This document shows positions 40,438 through 48,950 of a stretch of DNA of 54,255 nt, in pieces. This DNA is from Prevotellaceae bacterium. GTDB lineage: Bacteria; Bacteroidota; Bacteroidia; Bacteroidales; UBA932. The translations under genes were made by a program, and so were the position numbers. The DNA lies in NCBI GenBank assembly GCA_031267135.1, contig JAIRZQ010000183.1, forward strand, positions 1 to 54,255, written 5' to 3'. The notes beneath the pieces are model-generated. The model saw nothing but the letters and a program-made list of their open reading frames with translations. It was not told where the DNA came from and did no database searches. Each line of letters starts with the position of its first letter. Positions within the stretch are counted from its first letter, which is position 1.

Positions 40438-42015
40438 TTACTGATTATCAGGTATCTGAAATCTTTTATTGTTGCTTTTTTGTTTATTTGAATCTAAAAT
40501 ATCATGTATTTTTTCCTTTGTAACGCTATCAACAGGAATGCCGAACACATCTTTCTGGTTGGTTATATTAGCACGCCGTTTCATTTCTTCTACAAAATCA
40601 TCCGTGTAAAGTTCTTTCAACTCATAATCATAAGGTTCTTCTTTTAACGGACAAAGAAAAATATAACCATCGTAAAAATCTTCATAATTTCCATACAAAT
40701 AACCAAATACAAGACCATCATCGTAAGGCTCTTTTCCAAAAAGACTGTTTTTCAAATCAAAAGCAATAGGAGTATTACCTGTTTTTTCAAAAACATAGTC
40801 GAACAATCCGTACCTGACTTTACCAAGCCAATTATGGTTATCGTTTTTCATTGAGTGAGAATTGGTTGCAATAATCCGCATTTGCGGATTATTTTCTGTT
40901 AATTGCTTTAATAATGTTCCTGCCGTTATTCTTATACTTGGTGAGGATTTTTGTGCATGACCTTGCCCAATTATAAACAAGCAATTTCTATCGTCGCTTT
41001 TATTTTGTAAATACGAATAAACAATTTCAGCCATTGTACTGTCTCTGTCTCGTCTTGTGAAAGACACATAGTCATCACGAGTTTGAATGTTGTTCCAGTT
41101 ATCATGAAAATCAGCTGGAATTATTTTTATCTTATTATTTGTATGCTGATTAATTTTCCAAACTTCCTGAATAAATTCATACATTCCTTTATCCTGCCAA
41201 CCATATATATCATCGTCTCCTAAAATTTTTAATATCAACGCGGTATCTAATACATTGTTTTGCAAAAATTCATCAAACAAAGGTTGACTAAAATGCGACA
41301 ATTCCATAAAAACCGTACCGCAATTTTTGACAAAATCAGGCTCATGAATTAGGCTTTTCAAAAAAATCCACGAAATTTGCCGCTTATGAAATTCTCCATA
41401 TATTACTAATGGATACTCACTTAATTTTTCAAGTAAATATGTTTTTGGATTTTTACCATATTGTGTTAGATAGTTGATAAAAGCAATTGTATCAGTCGAA
41501 ACAACTTTTTGGCGATAATATTGTCGTAACCCGTTTAAAAACATGACGCTGTTATTTTCGATATATTGTTTTATTTTTGGGGGATTTTCTGCATCGCATA
41601 ACCCTTCGGCAGATCCCAACCATTTTCCATTTTCCAATTGAGAAAACCCAATCAAATACACATCTGGCGTACCCGGTTCTTTCCTGAATACCAAACCTAT
41701 AGAATCTTTGTATGTTATCACTTGTTCTATTTCGGAATTTAACAATAATTCTGCCGCTTTTTGTGTATATGGCTGCTTTGATGACTGTGGTTTAGCAGCA
41801 ATCAATTCAGTGTAAATTGTATCATATTTTCCTTCAATCCACAAATGCATACGTGCAACATAATTTTCTAAAGGCGAAACGCAGGGATTTTCATAACCAA
41901 TGTCTTTTACCTGTTTGCCAACGTGAATTATTTTATAATCATTACTCAAATTTTGAGCAAAAACAGAAAGCCCTAAAAAGGATAAACATAAGAAAATTAA
42001 TAATCTATTTTTCAT
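40438..42015 (-). CDS. Exported protein resembling the Tiki/EreA/ChaN superfamily
   Basis: Signal peptide; LVIYGEFHKRQISWIFL, CGTVFMELSHFSQPLFDEFL, RDRDSTMAEIVYSYL, CLFIIGQGHAQ motif series. Confidence 0.55.
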   Translation of the reverse strand: MKNRLLIFLCLSFLGLSVFAQNLSNDYKIIHVGKQVKDIGYENPCVSPLENYVARMHLWIEGKYDTIYTELIAAKPQSSKQPYTQKAAELLLNSEIEQVITYKDSIGLVFRKEPGTPDVYLIGFSQLENGKWLGSAEGLCDAENPPKIKQYIENNSVMFLNGLRQYYRQKVVSTDTIAFINYLTQYGKNPKTYLLEKLSEYPLVIYGEFHKRQISWIFLKSLIHEPDFVKNCGTVFMELSHFSQPLFDEFLQNNVLDTALILKILGDDDIYGWQDKGMYEFIQEVWKINQHTNNKIKIIPADFHDNWNNIQTRDDYVSFTRRDRDSTMAEIVYSYLQNKSDDRNCLFIIGQGHAQKSSPSIRITAGTLLKQLTENNPQMRIIATNSHSMKNDNHNWLGKVRYGLFDYVFEKTGNTPIAFDLKNSLFGKEPYDDGLVFGYLYGNYEDFYDGYIFLCPLKEEPYDYELKELYTDDFVEEMKRRANITNQKDVFGIPVDSVTKEKIHDILDSNKQKSNNKRFQIPDNQ

Positions 42016-42018
42016 TTT

Positions 42019-43512
42019 TTATAAAGGGTTTAGTTCATTAATAAACTGCGGTGCAAACTTACAGCGCGGATCAGGAAAATCCCAGTTTTCGTCGCCGTAG
42101 GCTTTCAACACATCTACGTAACATTTATTATGATACGAATAACATTCGTCAAAGATAGTACATTTTTTACAAATACTTGCATCTCTGAAACTTTCTTTTT
42201 TAGGAAACGCAAGTTCAAGCGCATGCGGCGAATTCCAAACTTCCTTAATTGTTTGTTTTGTTAAATCGCCAATAATAAAACGAGGATTCCAATACATTTG
42301 TTCGCAAAGGGTAACCTGTCCATCTGGCAAAACAAAAATATTGGAATAATTCGCCGAGCATCTTGAACCTCTAAAATTTCGGCTACCTCCTTCCTCAGCA
42401 AAATATCTTGTACCCGTATCAAGTGTTGCTTCAATAGTAATTGATGAGTATTGTTTTACATCTGCTATCCATTTGTTTATTTTAACAATAGATTCTTTAG
42501 AAGTTCTTATTTCATCAAAATTTCCCCTGCTGTACATCGACTTAAAACCGACTCTTATATCCCATTTTCTTAAATTTTTAAAATCCAAAAGAAAATTATG
42601 TAAACTCTCTAAATTTTCAATACTGTCGTTGTATTTGGTAAGCACAGTAGCCACTTTAAAAGCAATATTGTGGTTATCTAAAAAAGTAATGGTTTGTTTT
42701 ATATTATCGGCATAATCCGATTTAACCTTAAGTATTTGCACTAATTTGTTTGGATTAACAGAATCCAAAGAGATTTGTACCGGAATATCGTATGTTTTTA
42801 ATGCAATTATATCTTCTTCACAAATGGGTACTTTTGTTGAAATTAAAGATTCCTTAAAACCGTTTTCAAGCAATAAATCAAGCAATTCTTTCCATTGCCA
42901 ATAAAGAAAAAATTCTCCTCCTGTAATAGTTATATCTTGAAATTGTAGTTGTTTTGCCTCTTGTATTATTTCTTTTATTCTATCGAAGGATAACATTTGT
43001 GATTTTACGGACTTATTTGCGTAACAGTAAACGCAGTCGGTAACACAAGTATTATTAATCATCAAAACCATAGTTAAAGGAGCAACGATGAAACGGTCGT
43101 GCCGCAAGTCCAATTCATTGTATGCAAACTGTTCCGGTTTATAATCAATAGTAGGTGCAAACGACTTGTCGGCATCAATAATTATGTTTTTTGGGAAAAA
43201 ATTTTCTGTTCCACCATAGTTGCCCATAACGATTTCGTAGTTGTTGATAAAAGGTTGAATCAAATTTTCAACATCCGATTCAATCATATCCAAAAAATAT
43301 GACAATTCTTTAATTGCATCCTGTAATGCAATCGGTTTTGAAAAAAAAGATAAAATCATGGCATAAACAGGATGAATCCTGCTCAACCATTTTGCATCAA
43401 CAAATTCAGAATATTTACCGTCAACAAAAGTTGGCGCTAATATGTAACTCCTTTTTAAATCGTGTCGTATTTTATAAAAATGATTAAAAACTATTTTCTT
43501 TTCTGTATTCAT
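42019..43512 (-). CDS. Radical SAM/SPASM peptide maturase with RRE/PqqD-like N-terminal region
   Basis: CVTDCVYC (CX3CX2C) cluster motif; TITGGEFFLYW; C-terminal SPASM Cys pattern CSANYSNIFVLPDGQVTLC...CKKCTIFDEC...KCYVD...DPRC. Confidence 0.88.
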   Translation of the reverse strand: MNTEKKIVFNHFYKIRHDLKRSYILAPTFVDGKYSEFVDAKWLSRIHPVYAMILSFFSKPIALQDAIKELSYFLDMIESDVENLIQPFINNYEIVMGNYGGTENFFPKNIIIDADKSFAPTIDYKPEQFAYNELDLRHDRFIVAPLTMVLMINNTCVTDCVYCYANKSVKSQMLSFDRIKEIIQEAKQLQFQDITITGGEFFLYWQWKELLDLLLENGFKESLISTKVPICEEDIIALKTYDIPVQISLDSVNPNKLVQILKVKSDYADNIKQTITFLDNHNIAFKVATVLTKYNDSIENLESLHNFLLDFKNLRKWDIRVGFKSMYSRGNFDEIRTSKESIVKINKWIADVKQYSSITIEATLDTGTRYFAEEGGSRNFRGSRCSANYSNIFVLPDGQVTLCEQMYWNPRFIIGDLTKQTIKEVWNSPHALELAFPKKESFRDASICKKCTIFDECYSYHNKCYVDVLKAYGDENWDFPDPRCKFAPQFINELNPL

Positions 43513-43543
43513 GGTTATTATATTTTTTATTTTAAAAATTAAA

Positions 43544-43586
43544 AAACTAATTGAGGATATTTACATATAATATCCTCAATTAGTTT
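43544..43586 (-). terminator. 18-bp perfect-stem intrinsic terminator/attenuator between precursor and maturase genes
   Basis: Minus strand AAACTAATTGAGGATATT-ATATGTA-AATATCCTCAATTAGTTT followed by TTTAATTTTT; lies 32 bp upstream of the radical SAM start. Confidence 0.85.
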
Positions 43587-43678
43587 AAATACTGTTTGTG
43601 TTACCAAAGATGTTGTCTGTTGATAATACTTGTAACATAAATTGTGTACTTTCTGCAAAACACAAACTTGGCAGTGCT

Positions 43679-43888
43679 TTATGTACTTTGAGTGCATGTG
43701 CCGATGCCGCTAGCGCAAATGCCATCTCCATCAGTGCAGAAACCTGCTCCAACCTCACGATTCCTTACACAAACTTGGGTTCCACAACCAACTGTTAATG
43801 CACTTTGACCACCTTTTAGCACAGATAGTTCTTCTACTTTTAAGACTTCTTTATTTCCTGTTAAGTCTTTGAATTTTACTTTTTTCAT
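43679..43888 (-). CDS. GG-leader natural-product (RiPP) precursor peptide, 69 aa, Cys-rich core
   Basis: MKKVKFKDLTGNKEVLKVEELSVLKGG|QSALTVGCGTQVCVRNREVGAGFCTDGDGICASGIGTCTQST; leader resembles the GG-Bacteroidales precursor class; next to a radical SAM/SPASM gene. Confidence 0.82.
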   Translation of the reverse strand: MKKVKFKDLTGNKEVLKVEELSVLKGGQSALTVGCGTQVCVRNREVGAGFCTDGDGICASGIGTCTQST

Positions 43889-43954
43889 ATAAATAATTTT
43901 TATTTATGGCTAGCTTTTAATTAGGAGTAGCCGTTATCCTTTTTAATTTTTTTA

Positions 43955-43962
43955 CAAAAGTA
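43955..43962 (-). promoter_or_regulatory. Bacteroidetes -7 box (TACTTTTG) of the precursor gene
   Basis: Plus-strand CAAAAGTA = minus TACTTTTG (TAnnTTTG), about 65 nt upstream of the precursor ATG. Confidence 0.6.
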
Positions 43963-43995
43963 AGGAATAATTTTTTACGAACATCTACAATTTGT

Positions 43996-44031
43996 GTCTA
44001 AAAAACGGACAAAAATGATTTATTTTTAGAC
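43996..44031. promoter_or_regulatory. Dyad upstream of the precursor promoter (candidate operator)
   Basis: GTCTAAAAA (43996-44004) / TTTTTAGAC (44023-44031), no T-tract after it on the minus strand. Confidence 0.5.
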
Positions 44032-44042
44032 AGTAAATGTTT

Positions 44043-44366
44043 TTAGTGCTGATTTTTATTTGTTTTTCTGAGTAAAACGGCATTTTCGGGCAAAGTATCG
44101 GGAATTTCGGTTTCGTTCAAATAAACTATAAGTATATATTCGTAACTATTGTTTATAATATTTGTATAATGGTTTTCAATAAAATCGTAACCTAAAACAT
44201 CGGATATTTTTTGCAATAATTGAACGTCAACACTTGCGCTTTCGTAAATATTATAAACGGCTCCTCGCGAAAGATTAATCCGTCTTGCAAACTCAGTAAC
44301 AGAAAGCGAGCGCTGCTTCACTTTTTGTTTTATAATACTGCCGATATGTATTTTATCGCTTTTCAT
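44043..44366 (-). CDS. XRE-family regulator, likely regulator of the RiPP cassette
   Basis: IHIGSIIKQKVKQRSLSVTEFARRINLSRGAVYNIYESASVDVQLLQKISDVLGYDFIENHY. Confidence 0.85.
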   Translation of the reverse strand: MKSDKIHIGSIIKQKVKQRSLSVTEFARRINLSRGAVYNIYESASVDVQLLQKISDVLGYDFIENHYTNIINNSYEYILIVYLNETEIPDTLPENAVLLRKTNKNQH

Positions 44367-44417
44367 TATTCTTCTGTTTGCGAATGTTTAAAATGAAATA
44401 ATCGTGAACTGATATTT

Positions 44418-44531
44418 GTTATCTATGGCTCTGGGATTGCCTTGCAGTACAAATGAAAAAGCTCACGATTGCTCGCGAGCGTTGCCTTTCATTCCTGTAC
44501 TGCTATCTAAATTTCCCAGATTTAAGATAAC
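44418..44531. repeat. About 114-bp segmented palindrome (conserved-core family)
   Basis: Paired blocks GTTATCT/AGATAAC, TCTGGGA/TCCCAGA, GCAGTACA/TGTACTGC, ATGAAA/TTTCAT around core AGCTCACGATTGCTCGCGAGCGTT; 52 bp upstream of the XRE ATG. Confidence 0.8.
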
Positions 44532-44855
44532 AAGAATAAGCTAACGCTTTATTTATTTTCTGTTTTATTCGTTTATGTCATAATAATATCATTTGTTTTA
44601 GCAAAGTTATAATTTTATTTTTAATGTATAATAATCTACATTAAAATTTTCTCATGTTGAGTTGATTTATCATTATAACTTTTAATCTATCAATTGCAAA
44701 AGCACAAAACATCAAAATTTTTTCAAAATAAAATTATAGAATAATATATTAATAATAAAGAAGTTATATGGCAAATCTATAGTTTTTGTCATGTAGTAAA
44801 ATATTTATATTGCAGATTGATAAATCATTTTTACTTTTGTGAAAAATATTTGGAC

Positions 44856-45464
44856 ATGGAAAAGATAAAAAAAATGTTTTGCATTTGCATTGCATTTATT
44901 TTTGCTGCCGGCTGCACGAAATCATCATTATCGTTTACCGACAGCGAAATTGAATTAATAAACAAATATTCGCAACAAAAAATGCGGGTATTAATTTATA
45001 ATAATGAAAGTGATTCCTTGATTTTGCGGCAGCAAGCCAAAGAATTTTCAATCGCCGATTTGCAAAGCGATATTTTCAAAAGCCTGAAAGCGCAAATGCT
45101 GCTTACAGTGCAGGATACGACAAACACAGGCGTAGGCATTGCGGCTCCTCAGGTTGGAATTTCAAGACGTTTGATTGCTGTTCAGCGTTTCGACAAGCCC
45201 GGCGAACCGTTTGAGTTTTATGCCAATGCTTATATTGTTTACTTTTCCGAAGACAGGCAGACAGGAGCCGAAGGCTGCCTGTCGATTCCGAATATCAGAG
45301 GAAATGTGGAACGTTCGCAAACCGTAGCTGTAAAGCATGTTGACATGGAAATGCTAAAAACCCGCATTGATACCGTTTCGGGGTTTACTTCGGTGATTTT
45401 TCAGCACGAGATCGACCATCTCAATGGCATTTTGTTTATTGACAAGATTCATCCCGATGCATGA
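44856..45464 (+). CDS. Peptide deformylase-family protein with a lipoprotein signal
   Basis: GVGIAAPQVG, EGCLSIP and HEIDHLNG motifs; N-terminus MEKIKKMFCICIAFIFAAGC; start chosen at the internal ATG. Confidence 0.85.
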   Translation: MEKIKKMFCICIAFIFAAGCTKSSLSFTDSEIELINKYSQQKMRVLIYNNESDSLILRQQAKEFSIADLQSDIFKSLKAQMLLTVQDTTNTGVGIAAPQVGISRRLIAVQRFDKPGEPFEFYANAYIVYFSEDRQTGAEGCLSIPNIRGNVERSQTVAVKHVDMEMLKTRIDTVSGFTSVIFQHEIDHLNGILFIDKIHPDA

Positions 45465-47217
45465 CTTTTACGATAAAAGATTATGGTTGCCGACTTCAAA
45501 GAAAGAAACTGACGGCTTGGGATGGGAAGACATTGATATAATATTTTTCAGCGGAGACGCCTATGTCGATCATCCGGCTTTCGGTTCTGCGATTATAGCG
45601 CGTATCTGGCAAAATATGGGATTCAAAGTAGCAATAGTTCCTCAGCCGAACTGGCGCGACGATTTGCGAGATTTCAGAAAGCTCGGCTGTCCGCGTCTGT
45701 TTTTTGCTGTTTCGGCAGGAAACATGGACAGTATGGTAAATCATTATACAGCCAATAAGCGCCTGCGAAGTAACGATGCATACACGCCTGATGACAAATC
45801 AGGCTTTCGTCCTGATTATTCGGTAACGGTTTACACAAATATTCTGAAAAAACTTTACCCTTCGATACCTGTTATAATCGGCGGAATAGAAGCCTCATTA
45901 CGCCGGCTTACTCATTACGATTACTGGAAAAACGAACTTATGCCGAGCATTCTGATAGACAGCCAAGCCGATTTGCTGGTTTACGGAATGGGCGAAAAGG
46001 CGGCAAAGGAAATAGCTATTCGAATTGCCAAAGGCGAGAAAACGTACATGCTTACAAATATTCCTCAAACAGCCTATAAAACAAAAAACATACCGGCAGA
46101 CGAAAATATTTTATACCTTAATTCTTACGAAAAATGCAGAAATGACAGGAAAAAATTTGCCGAAAATTTTCGCCTGACCGAAGAAGAGAGCAACGCGTTT
46201 TCGCCTCGTACCATAATTGAACCTGTCGGCGATTACAGTACAGTTATAAATCCTCCGTACGCTGTAATGACCGAAAATGAAATAGACGAAGTTTACAGTT
46301 TGCAGTTTACCCGAATGCCGCATCCGCGCTATGGAAATAAACGTATTCCGGCTTACGAAATGATTCGACATTCGGTAAACATTCATCGCGGATGCTTTGG
46401 CGGATGCAGCTTTTGTACAATATCGGCTCATCAGGGTAAATTTATAACAAACCGCAGCGAAACATCAATCCTGAACGAGATAGCCAAAATCACTGAAATG
46501 TCGGATTTCAAAGGATACATAAGCGATATAGGAGGTCCGTCGGCAAACATGTACGGTATGGGCGGAAAAAATATGAACATTTGTAAAAAATGTCGTCGAG
46601 CCTCTTGTTTATTTCCATCCGTATGCAGCAATCTTAACAGCGACCACAGTAAACTTACTGCAATTTATAAGAAAATACAGTCGTTGCCTGAAATAAAAAA
46701 AGCAAGTATAGGCAGCGGTATTCGATATGACCTGTTTATGAATGAAGATGGATTTATTGATAAAAATTGCGAAAAATATTTTAATCAGTTAGTGAAACAT
46801 CATGTATCGGGACGATTGAAAGTTGCGCCCGAACACACATCCGACAAGGTTTTGAAAGCCATACGCAAGCCATCTTTTGAGCTGTTTAAAGTGCTGAAAA
46901 ATGAATTTGACATGATAAATAAGACTGAAAAGCTAAATCAGCAAATCATACCGTACTTTATATCATGTTTGCCTCACTGTACTTTTGATGATATGAAAAA
47001 ACTGTCGGTTGAAACAAAAAACATGCATCTAAAACTCGAGCAGGTTCAGGCATTCACGCCAACTCCAATGACTTTGGCTTCTGCAATTTACTATACAGGT
47101 ATTGACCCGTACACGGGCAAAAAAGTTTTTACAGCCAGAACAGCAGAAGAACGAAAAAAACAAACCGAACAGTTTTTTTTGCACGGCAGTCAAAATAAAC
47201 ATAAAACAGGTAAATAA
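45457..47217 (+). CDS. YgiQ-family radical SAM protein
   Basis: MHDFYDKRLWLPTSKKETDGLGWEDIDIIFFSGDAYVDHPAFG; HRGCFGGCSFCTISAHQGKFI; start reassigned, overlapping the PDF stop by 8 bp. Confidence 0.93.
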   Translation: MHDFYDKRLWLPTSKKETDGLGWEDIDIIFFSGDAYVDHPAFGSAIIARIWQNMGFKVAIVPQPNWRDDLRDFRKLGCPRLFFAVSAGNMDSMVNHYTANKRLRSNDAYTPDDKSGFRPDYSVTVYTNILKKLYPSIPVIIGGIEASLRRLTHYDYWKNELMPSILIDSQADLLVYGMGEKAAKEIAIRIAKGEKTYMLTNIPQTAYKTKNIPADENILYLNSYEKCRNDRKKFAENFRLTEEESNAFSPRTIIEPVGDYSTVINPPYAVMTENEIDEVYSLQFTRMPHPRYGNKRIPAYEMIRHSVNIHRGCFGGCSFCTISAHQGKFITNRSETSILNEIAKITEMSDFKGYISDIGGPSANMYGMGGKNMNICKKCRRASCLFPSVCSNLNSDHSKLTAIYKKIQSLPEIKKASIGSGIRYDLFMNEDGFIDKNCEKYFNQLVKHHVSGRLKVAPEHTSDKVLKAIRKPSFELFKVLKNEFDMINKTEKLNQQIIPYFISCLPHCTFDDMKKLSVETKNMHLKLEQVQAFTPTPMTLASAIYYTGIDPYTGKKVFTARTAEERKKQTEQFFLHGSQNKHKTGK

Positions 47218-47218
47218 G

Positions 47219-47245
47219 GCTCATTTAGAATAAATGGAAAAGAGG
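47219..47245 (+). repeat. 27-nt inverted repeat, left copy
   Basis: GCTCATTTAGAATAAATGGAAAAGAGG; one mismatch to the reverse complement of 54006-54032. Confidence 0.85.
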
Positions 47246-47267
47246 TAGTGATGCCAAAAATGGAAAA

Positions 47268-47298
47268 ACCCCGACAGAATTATCAATTCCACCGGGGT
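47268..47298 (-). terminator. Terminator of the AraC-family gene
   Basis: Minus strand ACCCCGGTGGAATTGATAATTCTGTCGGGGTTTTT. Confidence 0.75.
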
Positions 47299-47323
47299 CA
47301 ACAACAATAATTATTTCAAGAAA

Positions 47324-48202
47324 TTAAAGATTAGATACGGCATTCAGTTTGTTATTATTATTGCGTATTGTGCCGGGCGACATTCCAAATTCCTTTTTGC
47401 AAAACTTATCGAAATGCGCAGACGACGAAAAGTCAAATTCCATAGAAATTTCCTTGAATGATTTTTGACTGCAATTTATTTCATAATATATTTTTTTCGC
47501 TTTCTGTTTAAGTATCCAGTGATACGGAGATGCGCCGAATACTTTGACAAATCGCTTTTTAAATCCCGATACGCTGTAATTTACAATATCAGCCAATTCT
47601 GATATGGTCTTTACTTTGTCAAGGTTTTTATAAATCAGTTCGGAAAAAACAATATCTTCGCTAAGTATGGGAGCAAAAAAAGCAAATAAATCCTTTTTAG
47701 GATAATATGCACGCATATAGTAAAGCAGTTCCTTTTGTTTTAGTTCATGAAGATATGCGCATTTCAGTCCGTCTTCAATGGTGCTGACAAGAACGTTGAG
47801 AAAATTATGAATTACGGCGTTTGTCTTCAATGGATAAGGAGATGTGTCGAGTTTAATATCCTTGTTTAATTTGTACAGCATTTCGAGCGAGAAATGATTA
47901 CAGAAATTTATTTTTAATAAATTGACAATTATTAGTGTAGAGTTTTCTTTGATTTTCATTGCACATTTAAATCCGTGCGGGAACAGCAAAAAATTGCCTT
48001 CGTTTAAATCCTTATTCAAATACCGTCCGTAAGAAAACGTTATATTTCCTTTCAGTACAAAGATAATTTGATTATAAGTGCCCGACGTTATAAACAATTC
48101 ATTTTTCCCCAGATTAAAAAACTGTATTATGGGATCTTTGTTGTTATCATACAAATAACAGTTAAGATGTTCATTTATGTTGTGTAATTGTGTCATAGAC
48201 AT
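47324..48202 (-). CDS. AraC-family transcriptional regulator
   Basis: C-terminal double HTH: TISELADIVNYSVSGFKKRFVKVFGASPYHWILKQKAKKIYYEI...FKEISMEFDFSSSAHFDKFCKKEFGMSPGTIR. Confidence 0.92.
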   Translation of the reverse strand: MSMTQLHNINEHLNCYLYDNNKDPIIQFFNLGKNELFITSGTYNQIIFVLKGNITFSYGRYLNKDLNEGNFLLFPHGFKCAMKIKENSTLIIVNLLKINFCNHFSLEMLYKLNKDIKLDTSPYPLKTNAVIHNFLNVLVSTIEDGLKCAYLHELKQKELLYYMRAYYPKKDLFAFFAPILSEDIVFSELIYKNLDKVKTISELADIVNYSVSGFKKRFVKVFGASPYHWILKQKAKKIYYEINCSQKSFKEISMEFDFSSSAHFDKFCKKEFGMSPGTIRNNNNKLNAVSNL

Positions 48203-48649
48203 TTGTTTTTAATAATACCAATAAATTTCAGTTTATTTTTTATATTTCTACAAAAATACATCATTTTTTTGAGATTTTCATGATACAATATGTCCATGCG
48301 ATTATAAAAAAGAACCTTGCGCGGATTTTAAAATATTTGTAATCTCAATGTTTATAACGGATTAAGTGTTTTTTGATTTAATGTTAAAAATAAAATACCT
48401 CAAATTCGCATTAACTTATTTTATTATAAATTAACACAAATATTAAGTTTTTATACTGAATATTTAACTGAAAATATTTTAAAATTCATTATTTTCGTTT
48501 ATTCAATATTAAAAAATACTTTTTATCTGTTAGATAAAATTCAATTTATAACAATAAGCTATTATTTGACTTATTTTTATTATTCGTACTTTACATATAA
48601 AAAACATATTGCTTTTTATATACCTTGATTGTAATTCGGGAATTTCATG

Positions 48650-48657
48650 TACATTTG
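48650..48657 (+). promoter_or_regulatory. Bacteroidetes -7 box (TACATTTG) upstream of the DUF4491 pair
   Basis: CATGTACATTTGCCG. Confidence 0.5.
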
Positions 48658-48673
48658 CCGCAAAAATATAAAA

Positions 48674-48949
48674 ATGTATTTCACAGGTTTAATAGTCGGA
48701 GCATCCGTATTTTTGTTGATAGGCTTGTTTCATCCTTTGGTTGTAAAGGCTGAATACCGTTTAGGCAAAAAAAGACTGAAACTGATTTTCGGCGCAGTCA
48801 GCTTAATATCAATAGCAACATCGTTATTTACCAATGTATTGCTGTCGATATATTTGGGATGTTTCGGGTTTTCGTGCTTTTGGGCAATATTTGAAGCCGA
48901 CAAGCAGGAAAAACGGAGAATAGAGCGAAATACGGATATAAAATCATAA
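48674..48949 (+). CDS. DUF4491 family membrane protein (copy 1)
   Basis: MYFTGLIVGASVFLLIGLFHPLVVKAEYRLGKKRLKLIFG...GCFGFSCFWAIFEADKQEKR; start reassigned to 48674. Confidence 0.8.
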   Translation: MYFTGLIVGASVFLLIGLFHPLVVKAEYRLGKKRLKLIFGAVSLISIATSLFTNVLLSIYLGCFGFSCFWAIFEADKQEKRRIERNTDIKS

Positions 48950-48950
48950 A

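Noticed and set aside
43598-43798. Cys-rich 66-aa ORF on the plus strand
   Set aside because: It is the antisense of the precursor gene; its Cys content mirrors the complementary codons and no coding signals support it.
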